From an uncultured Clostridium sp. (GTDB taxonomy: Bacteria; Bacillota; Clostridia; TANB77; CAG-508), in contig CAKNQJ010000006.1 in assembly GCA_930990645.1 (NCBI GenBank), positions 1 to 36,012 on the forward strand: a stretch of 36,012 bases of DNA. The letters run 5' to 3'. The position numbers and the translations under genes were made by a program. Numbering within the stretch: position 1 is the first letter of the stretch; each line of letters starts with the position of its first letter. This document shows, piece by piece, positions 1 to 7,647 of this stretch. The notes beneath the pieces were generated by a model. It saw nothing but the letters and a program-made list of their open reading frames with translations, searched no databases and was not told the origin of the DNA.

Positions 1-132
1 AAAATTTTTTTGAGAAATTTTTATTTTTCTATTGACATATTACCGAATTACTTTTAATTACAATATTAGTTTTATATATACAAGTCTGTGCAGGCGATTT
101 TCATTTTTAATACCATAATCCTATAATTCTTA

Positions 133-1095
133 TTAATATCCTAATAATTGTGACCCAAATAATGAGTTTATATCAAATGGAACTACTGTCTCAGGTGCTC
201 CATAGTCTACTCCATAAGTTTCTACAGAAACACTCTTTATTACAGGTTTCTCTTTTGGAGTATCTGATGCAATCTCATTTCCTTCTTCGTCTGTTGGGGC
301 TTCAAAATCAGTATCAACTTCAGTATCTCTATAGTATACTTCTACATTTGCTATTTTTTCTACTACTTCCATTCCTTCTGTAACTTTACCAAATGCAGAA
401 TATACACCATCTAATTGAGTATTATCTTCTGTCATTATAAAGAATTGACAACCCGCTGAATTATATCCTTCTGTAGTATAGCCATATGTACTATAATCAC
501 TTCTAGCCATTGAGATAACACCTTGTTCATGTTTTAAGTTGTTATCATCAAATCCATTTGCAATAAATTCACCTTCTATATTATAATCTTGATTTAAAAA
601 ATTTGCAAATGCAGTTGTATCATTCCCATTATCTTCAATGTATTTCCTTGCTTGAGAATATGATGTAATTATAGTATTTGCATCATCGTCTAATGTAAAT
701 TCATTCTCATAATATTGGTTTAAAATTGTTTCAAAAGTATCTTTGTCATTTAATACAGCATCCAAATCATATATATCACTTAAGCTTGGTGATAATGTTG
801 CATCTCCATCTTTCGCTCCTCCTTGAATAACAAAGTTAGGCATTGTTCTGTGATATGTTGTTCCATTATAAAAACCTCTGTTAGCAAGCCTAATAAAATT
901 TGCTACCGTATTTGGTGCCTTATCTGGATATAGCTCAATCTTTATAGTGCCATATCCCTCAACTTCCATTGTAGCTACTGGATTTGGTATATCCAAGGTA
1001 ACTTTTTTGTATACTCCATAACTTACAAATGCAATTGCTGCAATTGCTAATAAAATCCCCAAAATTAATAAAATTCTTGTAACTGTTTTGTTCAT
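133..1095 (-). CDS. Membrane-anchored cyclophilin-type peptidyl-prolyl isomerase
   Basis: A 320-residue protein predicted to catalyse cis-trans isomerisation of proline bonds in exported proteins. An N-terminal membrane segment (about residues 9-31) would place the enzyme outside the membrane. Cyclophilin signatures follow in order: a substrate-pocket block with the catalytic Arg in YHRTMPNFVIQGG (about 80-93), a GVISMARS block near 193, NSAGCQFFI near 211, and LDGVYSAFGKV near 228. An acidic insert of about 90 residues (about 100-185) separates the first and second blocks, as seen in larger Clostridial exported cyclophilins. The start has a purine-rich site (AGGAAG) about 8 nt upstream, and a good promoter sits at 1130-1158, so it is probably monocistronic and separate from disA. 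The family call is firm; the substrates are unknown. Confidence 0.9.
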   Translation of the reverse strand: MNKTVTRILLILGILLAIAAIAFVSYGVYKKVTLDIPNPVATMEVEGYGTIKIELYPDKAPNTVANFIRLANRGFYNGTTYHRTMPNFVIQGGAKDGDATLSPSLSDIYDLDAVLNDKDTFETILNQYYENEFTLDDDANTIITSYSQARKYIEDNGNDTTAFANFLNQDYNIEGEFIANGFDDNNLKHEQGVISMARSDYSTYGYTTEGYNSAGCQFFIMTEDNTQLDGVYSAFGKVTEGMEVVEKIANVEVYYRDTEVDTDFEAPTDEEGNEIASDTPKEKPVIKSVSVETYGVDYGAPETVVPFDINSLFGSQLLGY

Positions 1096-1129
1096 TTAAT
1101 TTTCTTCCTTTCCTTTTTATGCTTGTACT

Positions 1130-1158
1130 ATTTTACCACATGTTTTTGTAGAATACAA
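1130..1158 (-). promoter_or_regulatory. Candidate promoter of the cyclophilin gene
   Basis: On the minus strand TTGTAT (1153-1158) and TAAAAT (1130-1135) are separated by 17 nt, about 35-40 nt before the start codon. This is seen by eye and has not been tested. Confidence 0.6.
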
Positions 1159-1174
1159 TTGTTTTTTTACACTT

Positions 1175-1230
1175 GGGGACACTCCTTTTTGTCAATTTCT
1201 TTTTACACTTATGGAGTGTCCCTTTTGTCA
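1175..1230. repeat. GGGACACTCC inverted-repeat element downstream of disA
   Basis: GGGACACTCC (1176-1185) and its perfect reverse complement GGAGTGTCCC (1213-1222) are 27 nt apart. Both copies have the same flanks in the same orientation: TTTTACACTT to the left and TTTTGTCAA to the right. The flanks are therefore directly repeated while the core is inverted. The element lies 15 nt past the disA stop and may serve as its terminator, although no T-run follows. The core plus flank recurs at 27391-27407. Confidence 0.65.
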
Positions 1231-1236
1231 AAACCT

Positions 1237-2307
1237 TTACCCAATAAAATTATCAAATACAAATTGCTCTTGCATTCTCTTTAATGATTGCTTTATCGTT
1301 CTAGCTCTGACTTCACCTATTCCTTCAACATCATCAAGCTGAGGTATATCTGCAACTAATATATGTTGGAAAGATTTAAAAGACTTAACTAAGTTTTCAA
1401 CTATATTGCTTGGCATTCTTGGAACTTTACTTAAAATTCTATATCCCCTTGTATATACACCAATTTCATCATAATTATCAAAATCTTCGTATCCTAGTAA
1501 TTTTGCTATTCTATCTGTTTTTATAAGACTATCATACTCTACTTTTTTTAATTCTTCCAAAATTCTATCTGCAGTTCTCTTCTTTCCGGGAGCTATATAA
1601 TCTTTTATTAATAAAAGCTCTTCTTTATCCAAGTCACCTACAGTCTCATCCAATTGCATTTCAAGAAGTCTGCCTTCTTCTCCAAGTTCATCAATAGCTC
1701 TATTAACTTCCCCTGCAATTTTCTTTACCATCTCAGCTCTTTGTATAGCTGTAATTACATTTTCTAAAGTCACAATGTCATTAAATTCATATTCATTTAG
1801 CATATTTATTTTATTATCAAATACTTTCTTATATTTCTCTACTATTTGTAATGCTTGATTTGCTTTAGAAATTACTGCAGAAGAATCTTTTAGTACATAT
1901 CTATCATTTCCTCTAAAAATGGTAATTATCCCTCTTCTTTGAGAAATACTAATTACCAAAGCTCCAGTCTGTTTTGCAGTACGTTCTGCTGTTCTATGTC
2001 TAGTACCAGTCTCGGTAGTATATATATCTGGAGATGGAATAAGCTGAGCATTAGCATATAATATTTTCTTAAAATCAGAGCTCAAAATAATAGCTCCATC
2101 CATTTTAGCAAGCTCATATAATTTAGCTGGACTAAAATCAACATCCAACCTAAAACCACCATCAACTAAATCTAGAACTTCTTGCTTATCAGCCACAGCT
2201 ATTAAAGCTCCAGTCTTAGCATTTAAAATATTTTCCAAGCCATTGCGTATCTGAGTACCAGGCGCAATTTGCTTCAAAACTTCTTGTATACACTCATTAC
2301 TAGCCAA
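1237..2307 (-). CDS. disA: DNA integrity scanning protein DisA, diadenylate cyclase
   Basis: DisA condenses two ATP molecules into cyclic di-AMP while scanning chromosomal DNA, and stops when it meets branched structures. The 356-residue length is normal. The N-terminal DAC domain shows DGA (70-72) and GTRHRTAER (101-109), the ATP-binding and catalytic signatures. A helical linker follows, then a C-terminal helix-hairpin-helix segment around GIGEVRARTI (about 327-337) for DNA binding. The start codon is TTG at 2305-2307, supported by AAAGGAG at suitable spacing; no ATG nearby fits. In many Bacillota disA directly follows radA. Here a two-gene toxin-antitoxin-like pair sits between them, with short gaps that still suggest one transcript. 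Confidence 0.97.
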   Translation of the reverse strand: MASNECIQEVLKQIAPGTQIRNGLENILNAKTGALIAVADKQEVLDLVDGGFRLDVDFSPAKLYELAKMDGAIILSSDFKKILYANAQLIPSPDIYTTETGTRHRTAERTAKQTGALVISISQRRGIITIFRGNDRYVLKDSSAVISKANQALQIVEKYKKVFDNKINMLNEYEFNDIVTLENVITAIQRAEMVKKIAGEVNRAIDELGEEGRLLEMQLDETVGDLDKEELLLIKDYIAPGKKRTADRILEELKKVEYDSLIKTDRIAKLLGYEDFDNYDEIGVYTRGYRILSKVPRMPSNIVENLVKSFKSFQHILVADIPQLDDVEGIGEVRARTIKQSLKRMQEQFVFDNFIG

Positions 2308-2330
2308 CTATATTCACTCCTTTTGAGAAT

Positions 2331-2561
2331 TTATGCAACCTTTTCTGTATAATTAATAACTGTAATTTCCGTAATTGCATTTCTTACTGAATTCACCAAT
2401 TTTTCTAATTGTTTTGCAACTTCATTACTATATGATACCTCTCCACATTGTTTGCATACTTGAGATGGTACATTTTTAATAATAATAATACAATTGTCTA
2501 ATTCTACCATAAATGTTGTATTTTTATTTTCTAAATCTCCCTTACACATAAAACAACTCAT
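2331..2561 (-). CDS. YgiT/MqsA-type zinc-finger protein, probable antitoxin
   Basis: A 76-residue protein with a four-cysteine zinc site, C3-x2-C6 and C36-x2-C39, typical of YgiT-type antitoxin N-termini. A short helical tail (NEVAKQLEKLVNSV) follows and lacks the full HTH of MqsA. It begins one base after the stop of the DUF4258 gene, and its Shine-Dalgarno site AAGGAG lies inside the last codons of that gene, so translation is probably coupled. The toxin-first order resembles mqsRA and related pairs. The antitoxin role is inferred from family and pairing. Confidence 0.8.
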   Translation of the reverse strand: MSCFMCKGDLENKNTTFMVELDNCIIIIKNVPSQVCKQCGEVSYSNEVAKQLEKLVNSVRNAITEITVINYTEKVA

Positions 2562-2562
2562 A

Positions 2563-2886
2563 TTATTTTCTCTCCTTTCTTGTTTTTAAATCATTTTCCC
2601 ATTTTATATTATCTGGATAATATGCTGTAATGATCCATAATTCTATTTCGTTTAATCCACACACTACATGTATAACTTTATTATTTAGATTTATTCCATA
2701 TACTAAACAACTCGGATATGGGTAATCATTTTCATATTCTTCTATTATTTCTCCATTCACTAAAGCACTTTCAATATCTTCCTGCGTTATATTTCTTTGA
2801 AATAATCTAACTATAACATGATTAGTCCATCTTATTTTTCCATCTTTAACCATTTGTTTTATAGTAGTTATATTTAATCTTTCCAT
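2563..2886 (-). CDS. DUF4258-type small protein, probable toxin partner
   Basis: About 107 residues with the DUF4258 pattern: a basic N-terminus, a WTNHVIVRLFQRNITQED segment (about 21-38), a YPSCLVYG strand, a VIHVVCGL strand and a WIITAYYPD C-terminal strand. This resembles small RelE/BrnT-like folds encoded with YgiT-type partners. An open frame extends two codons upstream to a GTG, but the ATG at 2884-2886 has AGAGG 5 nt upstream and is preferred. It starts about 14 nt after radA ends. An RNase-toxin role is inference from pairing; no catalytic residue was verified. Confidence 0.78.
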   Translation of the reverse strand: MERLNITTIKQMVKDGKIRWTNHVIVRLFQRNITQEDIESALVNGEIIEEYENDYPYPSCLVYGINLNNKVIHVVCGLNEIELWIITAYYPDNIKWENDLKTRKERK

Positions 2887-2900
2887 AAGCACCTCTTTTT

Positions 2901-4277
2901 TTATTTATTCCTTAACTGCAATCCTTTTATCGCATCATTAACATTTCTAACCCCTATTATATCTAATTTGTAACTATCTTTCAATAGTTTTTTATTACTT
3001 TCTGGTATGATACATTGCTTAAATCCTAACTTCTCTGCTTCCTTAATTCTCTTTTCAATCATATTTACAGCTCTAACTTCTCCTGTTAGTCCCACTTCTC
3101 CTATTGCCACAACATCTTGTGGTATACTAATATTTTTAAAACTAGAAGCACAAGCAAGTACTATTCCTAAGTCAATTGCCGGTTCTACAAGTTTTATTCC
3201 ACTTACTACATTTAGATATACATCTTGTGTACCAAGTGCTAAGCCTGCTCTTTTCTCCATAACCGCCATTAGCACAGCCAGTCTGTTATAATCTATACCA
3301 TTTGCAGTTCTTTTTGGAATACCAAAAACACTTGGAGTAGTGAGTGCTTGAAGTTCTACTAACAATGGTCTTGTTCCTTCCATACTAGCAACTATTACAG
3401 AGCCTGCTGGATTATCCTCTCTTTCTGAAATTAGAATAGAAGAAGGATTAGTAATCTCAACCATACCCTCATTCTGCATTTCGAACATACCAACCTCATT
3501 TGTTGATCCAAATCTGTTTTTTACACTCCTTAGAATTCTATACGAAAAATATCTTTCTCCTTCTAAGTAAAGCACAGTATCTACCATATGCTCAAGCACT
3601 CTAGGACCAGCAATATTTCCATCTTTAGTAACATGACCAATTATTATAGTTGTTATACCATTATCTTTGCACATTCTCATAATTCTAGCAGTAATCTCTC
3701 TTACCTGGCTTACAGTACCAGCTGCAGAAGTAATCTCTTCCGAATACATCGTTTGAATTGAATCTATAATAACAAGCTTAGGATTTATTGACATTATGGC
3801 ATCTTGCACATTATCTATATTAGTCTCTCCCAAAAACATCAAATCATCATTATTTATATTTAACCTATCTGCTCTTATCTTTACTTGCTCTGCAGACTCC
3901 TCTCCAGAAACATAGAGTACCTTTCCTTCTCCTTTAACCCTGTCGCATAACTGCAAAATCAAAGTAGACTTACCAATACCAGGCTCTCCACCAACCAATA
4001 CAAGTGAGCCTTTAACCAAGCCTCCACCTAAAACTCTATCAAGTTCTCCGATGCCAGTACTTGTTCTAGTAGCCTCTATACCTTCTACCTCTTTTAGCTT
4101 ACGAGGCATACTTCTCTCCTTACTTGCACTACTCTTTCCACCTGATGTACTAGAAGTATTCACAACTTTTTCTTCATAAAAACTATTCCATTCATTGCAT
4201 GCAGGGCACTTTCCAAGCCATTTTGCCGACTCATATCCACAACTACTGCACACAAACACAGTCTTGCTCTTCGCCAT
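2901..4277 (-). CDS. radA: DNA repair protein RadA/Sms
   Basis: RadA is a hexameric branch-migration helicase acting in recombination. At 458 residues it has the expected length and layout: a four-Cys zinc finger (C10, C13, C24, C27), Walker A GGEPGIGKST (96-105), the RadA-specific KNRFG motif (253-257), and a C-terminal Lon-protease-like domain without catalytic function. GAGGAGG precedes the ATG. It is the first gene of radA-DUF4258-ygiT-disA. The 77 nt upstream, to the RAYT stop at 4355, are filled by hairpin repeats with no recognisable promoter. Transcription may therefore enter from the transposase side, or a promoter may lie inside that gene. Confidence 0.97.
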   Translation of the reverse strand: MAKSKTVFVCSSCGYESAKWLGKCPACNEWNSFYEEKVVNTSSTSGGKSSASKERSMPRKLKEVEGIEATRTSTGIGELDRVLGGGLVKGSLVLVGGEPGIGKSTLILQLCDRVKGEGKVLYVSGEESAEQVKIRADRLNINNDDLMFLGETNIDNVQDAIMSINPKLVIIDSIQTMYSEEITSAAGTVSQVREITARIMRMCKDNGITTIIIGHVTKDGNIAGPRVLEHMVDTVLYLEGERYFSYRILRSVKNRFGSTNEVGMFEMQNEGMVEITNPSSILISEREDNPAGSVIVASMEGTRPLLVELQALTTPSVFGIPKRTANGIDYNRLAVLMAVMEKRAGLALGTQDVYLNVVSGIKLVEPAIDLGIVLACASSFKNISIPQDVVAIGEVGLTGEVRAVNMIEKRIKEAEKLGFKQCIIPESNKKLLKDSYKLDIIGVRNVNDAIKGLQLRNK

Positions 4278-4296
4278 TTCCGTTATCCTCCTCTTT

Positions 4297-4352
4297 GTGG
4301 AAATTAGGGACAGGTCTCATTTTCCACTATTGTGGAATTTTGGGACAGGTCT
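4297..4352. repeat. REP-like GGGACAGG hairpin pair, left flank of RAYT
   Basis: Two copies of GGGACAGGTCT (4307-4317 and 4342-4352) are direct repeats, each preceded by a TTGTGGAA-type segment. A perfect hairpin, TTCCAC-TATT-GTGGAA (4322-4337), lies between them. GTGGAAA (4297-4303) can alternatively pair with TTTCCAC (4321-4327), putting the first core in a loop. The same arrangement occurs inverted at 5415-5462, so the two bracket the transposase. Confidence 0.8.
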
Positions 4353-4354
4353 TA

Positions 4355-5155
4355 CTAATTATTATTTTTATTATTTTTTATAATTTCATATACATATGAT
4401 TTATTTAGTCCAATAAGTCTACATATTTGTTTTACAGTAATTCCTTTTATTTTATATATCTCATAAACCATTTCATTTCTTTTTTTTACATTATAATTCT
4501 GTATAGATAATATATTATCAATCTTTAATTTTCTTTTTATAAACTCTATTGCCTCTTCATCTGTAATTGTATTTTCCATTTCAAATTCTGCACTTGTATA
4601 CTTATCCTCTTGCATTTTATTAAACTCTTCAAATCTTTTTATTGCTTCTTTCTGATTTTCACTAAATAAATTGAGAACTAACTCCGTATTTGTTATATTT
4701 TTCTTAAAAACATACTCCTTATAACTGCTCCAAGCATATTCTTCTGTTTTGCCTATTCCATCTTTTTCTGGATTTCTATGAATATACCTTACTAAATTTA
4801 ACAAATATGTATCACTATCTACTCCTATACTCTTAAATCTATTTTGAAAAACATGTCCTACTCTCTCATATTTTACATTAAAATACATTGCATATTTCAT
4901 GCAAATCTTATGAAAAATATCTGAAATATTATTTTCTACATCATGTATAACAATATGTATATGGTTATTCATTAAAACATAAGCATATATTTCATATTTA
5001 TATTCTTCTTTAGTCTCTTTTAACTCTTTAAAAAATTTGCTCTTATCAAAATTGTCAAGGAATATATCTTGTTTATTAATTCCTCTAATAATTACATGAT
5101 ATGTATTCGTATTGATTTTTAAATCGTTTCTACTATCTCTAGGGATATCAATCAC
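4355..5155 (-). CDS. REP-associated tyrosine transposase (RAYT, Y1/IS200-like HUH family)
   Basis: A 266-residue Y1-type single-strand DNA transposase of the domesticated RAYT group, which acts on REP hairpins. Seen: YHVIIRGINKQ (19-29), the HUH-type metal site NNHIHIVI with H65 and H67, the catalytic-Tyr region KYAMYFNVKYERVGHVFQNR (Y88 or Y91), and the family signature RYIHRNPEKDG (123-133). A C-terminal helix-turn-helix-like segment (about 232-258, GITVKQICRLIGLNKSYVYE) follows. The open frame begins at GTG, which overlaps the AAAGGAG site, so the exact start is uncertain; ATT one codon later is possible. Inverted repeats bracket it without IS200-style partner genes. Mobility of the gene itself is unproven. 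Confidence 0.92.
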   Translation of the reverse strand: MIDIPRDSRNDLKINTNTYHVIIRGINKQDIFLDNFDKSKFFKELKETKEEYKYEIYAYVLMNNHIHIVIHDVENNISDIFHKICMKYAMYFNVKYERVGHVFQNRFKSIGVDSDTYLLNLVRYIHRNPEKDGIGKTEEYAWSSYKEYVFKKNITNTELVLNLFSENQKEAIKRFEEFNKMQEDKYTSAEFEMENTITDEEAIEFIKRKLKIDNILSIQNYNVKKRNEMVYEIYKIKGITVKQICRLIGLNKSYVYEIIKNNKNNN

Positions 5156-5204
5156 TCCTTTATTATAAATTTCACCCCTGATAGTATCTTAGCCCTCAAC
5201 ATAT

Positions 5205-5244
5205 AAAACTATAGCATATTTTTTATAAATATGCTATAGTTTTT
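5205..5244. terminator. Strong bidirectional hairpin terminator
   Basis: AAAACTATAGCATAT (5205-5219) pairs perfectly with 5229-5243, plus two further pairs toward the loop. T-rich tails lie on both sides. It separates the GH15 gene from the RAYT gene, both on the minus strand. Confidence 0.75.
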
Positions 5245-5245
5245 A

Positions 5246-5411
5246 CTAAAAATTTACAATTATATTATTTAACTGTTACAATTAATTTAAAACTATGTCG
5301 AAATAGCATTTTAACTCACATTATAAAGGTCCAAATCTTCAAAGTAATAGCAATTAAAGTCACACTGTTTTTTTATATCTTGGATCCGCCTCCATTTTCT
5401 CACAAATAAGA
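5246..5411. other. Intergenic remnant with no supported gene
   Basis: This stretch between the terminator and the right RAYT repeat is AT-rich. It holds a 30-codon GTG-initiated minus-strand frame (5311-5403) without a ribosome-binding site. No RNA gene or promoter could be supported. It may be decayed coding DNA. Confidence 0.4.
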
Positions 5412-5414
5412 ATT

Positions 5415-5462
5415 GAGACCTGTCCCAATTTTCCACTTTTGTGGAATTTGAGACCTGTCCCC
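5415..5462. repeat. REP-like GGGACAGG hairpin pair, right flank of RAYT
   Basis: GAGACCTGTCCC occurs at 5415-5426 and 5450-5461, around a perfect hairpin TTCCAC-TTTT-GTGGAA (5431-5446). Read on the minus strand, each GGGACAGGTCTC is itself in a loop between short complementary arms, for example GGAATTT and AAATTCC just after the GH15 stop. It is the inverted counterpart of 4297-4352. Confidence 0.8.
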
Positions 5463-5470
5463 AAATTCCG

Positions 5471-7408
5471 CTAAAGCGACAAAATGAACATTGCGTGGGC
5501 CCAGGCTAGGCCTATTACCCAGTTTGGTTGCATTGTGTTATTGTCGATTTGTTCTCCTATAAGTCCATGTTCGTTTGCGCTGTTTACTATGTAGTCTATG
5601 CATTCTTGTGCTTTTTTCTTTTCTCCTGCTTCTTTATAGTACATTGCCATCCATAGTGTTGTTATTGACCATGGGCTTTTTCCTTCTCTATAGTGGTCTC
5701 CTTCAAATCTTAAGTATCCTCCTGTGTATGTTCGTAAAGTCATGTTTATTTTTTCTACTGTGTTTAGTATTTTCTTTTCTTTTGGTTTATACATTTTAAA
5801 TGGTACGACTGCTCCAATTACGCTCATGTCTGTGATTTCATCGTTTGCATTTCTTTTTAATGTTTTTGTGTTTTCACTATACATATGTGCTTTTATGTAT
5901 TTTTCCATTTCTTTTTTGTACATGTCCACTTTTTTTGCTAGTTTGTTTATGCTTTCTTGTTTTAGTCTATTTTTTTCTTCATATTCAGTTTTAAATACAT
6001 CATACATTTCAAACATTGCTTCAAATGCTGCATATATACTTGCTAATGAGTACAAGTGAACTCCTTCGTGCATTTCCCACAAGTCATAGCTCACTGGCAA
6101 TTTATTTCTATCTTCTGTATGATATGTTTTTTCTATTTCATTTTTTACTACATCACTGTCATCATGTAAATCAAAAATATTGTCTAAATAAATACATAAA
6201 AATTTCACTGCATTTTCACACATTTTTAAAACGTCTTTTAAGAATTTTTTATCTCCAGTTGCTTTGTAATGTTCATTTGCTCCATATACTACTCCAGCTG
6301 TTTCGTCTATTTGATAACCCCAACATGGTGCTAATTTTCCATCTGTATAGAATCTTTGTTCCCACATTCCGTTCTTACTTTGTGTGTTTTTGCAGAATAC
6401 TTTATAGAATTTTTCTGCTTCTTTTGTCATTTTTACTTTGTCAAACGCTCTTGTTATAAATACTGCATCACGTGGCCAGCAATATCCATATCTTCCACAT
6501 TGTGTTAGGTTTTCGTCTACTTCAACTGCTGCTGCAACTCCTCCTGTTTCTTTATTTGTAAGTAGTGGAAATAGCAAGATACTCCTCTTATATATTTTAT
6601 TGAATTTTTTATTATATTCACTATTTTCTTCTTTTAGTTCAATATTTATATGGTCTTTTACATATTTTTTCCAATATCTCTCTACACTTGATTGCTCTCT
6701 TGATGCATCTTGTTTTCTTATTTCCTCTATATTTTTCCACATTTCTTCTTTTGACACTTTTTCATTTTCTATAAAATACATGTATATGTCAAGTTCTCTT
6801 GTTTCTCCTGGTTTTAGCACACCTACTTCATAGTTTATGCTTGAGTCAGAGCTCATTCCTATATAATCTTTGTCATGTATTACTCCGCTTCCGATATTGT
6901 TATCTGTGTCATTTAATTGATGCGAATTTATTTCTTTCTTAGAAAACATGCACATTGTATTGTTGTGGCTATATTGCAAAAGCACATTATTTTCTAACTT
7001 AGACCCAACCATATTATTTGGATTTGACAATAGTTTTGAGTGTATCAAAAAATTCACATTCAAGTCTATAACATTATTATTTTTAAATATATATCTTTTT
7101 ACTAATACACTACTTTTCATTGATACAAAGTCAATTTGCTTTATTTGTAAATTGAAATATGTATTCTCTATTTCTGTATTAAGCACATTTGTGTCCTCTG
7201 TATAATATTGATTATATCTATTGTTTTGGTCTTCATGCAAGTAAATTATGCAAGAGTCATTTACTTTCACACCTGTATGGAAAAAATCCAAAAACTGTCT
7301 AAAATCAGGTGTACTATGCATTAGCCTTAATAACTCACCATTTCTTGTATAACTTGCAGTTATATCTTTTCCACCAATTATCGCATCATTATAATATTTG
7401 TTTTTCAT
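5471..7408 (-). CDS. Glycoside hydrolase family 15 protein (glucoamylase-like)
   Basis: A 645-residue bacterial GH15 protein that would release glucose from the non-reducing ends of alpha-glucans; trehalase-like specificity is possible. The N-terminal half (about 1-270) fits the super-beta-sandwich domain. The (alpha/alpha)6 barrel follows with CWPRDAVFITRAF (310-322), CWGYQIDETAGVVYG (362-376), YDLWEMHEG (441-449) and GEQIDN (618-623). By analogy with characterised glucoamylases E445 is the likely general acid and E619 the base. There is no signal peptide, so it is probably cytoplasmic and used on stored glycogen or imported maltodextrin. GAGGAG precedes the ATG. A REP-like pair begins 9 nt after the stop. 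Confidence 0.88.
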   Translation of the reverse strand: MKNKYYNDAIIGGKDITASYTRNGELLRLMHSTPDFRQFLDFFHTGVKVNDSCIIYLHEDQNNRYNQYYTEDTNVLNTEIENTYFNLQIKQIDFVSMKSSVLVKRYIFKNNNVIDLNVNFLIHSKLLSNPNNMVGSKLENNVLLQYSHNNTMCMFSKKEINSHQLNDTDNNIGSGVIHDKDYIGMSSDSSINYEVGVLKPGETRELDIYMYFIENEKVSKEEMWKNIEEIRKQDASREQSSVERYWKKYVKDHINIELKEENSEYNKKFNKIYKRSILLFPLLTNKETGGVAAAVEVDENLTQCGRYGYCWPRDAVFITRAFDKVKMTKEAEKFYKVFCKNTQSKNGMWEQRFYTDGKLAPCWGYQIDETAGVVYGANEHYKATGDKKFLKDVLKMCENAVKFLCIYLDNIFDLHDDSDVVKNEIEKTYHTEDRNKLPVSYDLWEMHEGVHLYSLASIYAAFEAMFEMYDVFKTEYEEKNRLKQESINKLAKKVDMYKKEMEKYIKAHMYSENTKTLKRNANDEITDMSVIGAVVPFKMYKPKEKKILNTVEKINMTLRTYTGGYLRFEGDHYREGKSPWSITTLWMAMYYKEAGEKKKAQECIDYIVNSANEHGLIGEQIDNNTMQPNWVIGLAWAHAMFILSL

Positions 7409-7477
7409 CTGTTCTTCTCCTCTATTTTTTATTTTTTATTCTTACTGTTTAATGGTCTTCAATTTTTTGTTTTTATC

Positions 7478-7616
7478 TAGGCAATATGTATGTTTTAAAT
7501 TTTGTTTGAGTGCTTAAGGTGGGGACCAACAAGTTTACAAACTGTTAAACGAAGTTTTTACAGTTTGTACGACGTTGGGGGCCGAAAACAAACATTTACA
7601 ACATACATATTGCCTA
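7478..7616. repeat. Long nested palindrome, family 1 copy A
   Basis: Outer arms 7478-7494 and 7600-7616 are perfectly complementary over 17 bp, and the pairing continues imperfectly inward. Inside are a conserved left core TTAAGGTGGGGACC (7514-7527), an inner stem TTTACAAACTG / CAGTTTGTAC, and a right core GTTGGGGGCCGAAA (7574-7587). It lies 32 nt beyond the stop of the beta-CASP gene and before the GH15 start. It is nearly the same as 11117-11272, with a compensatory base-pair change in the outer stem. Confidence 0.85.
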
Positions 7617-7647
7617 AACTTTATTCAAACCATTAAACAGCAACCTG

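Noticed and set aside
5311-5403. 30-codon GTG-initiated minus-strand frame between the RAYT terminator and the right repeat.
   Set aside because: No ribosome-binding site, very short, no recognisable pattern; possibly a decayed remnant.
4297-5462. RAYT block considered as a complete IS200/IS605 insertion sequence.
   Set aside because: The sequence has the longer RAYT layout with a C-terminal HTH-like region, no tnpB is present, and the flanks are inverted hairpin pairs rather than left-end and right-end subterminal hairpins in one orientation.
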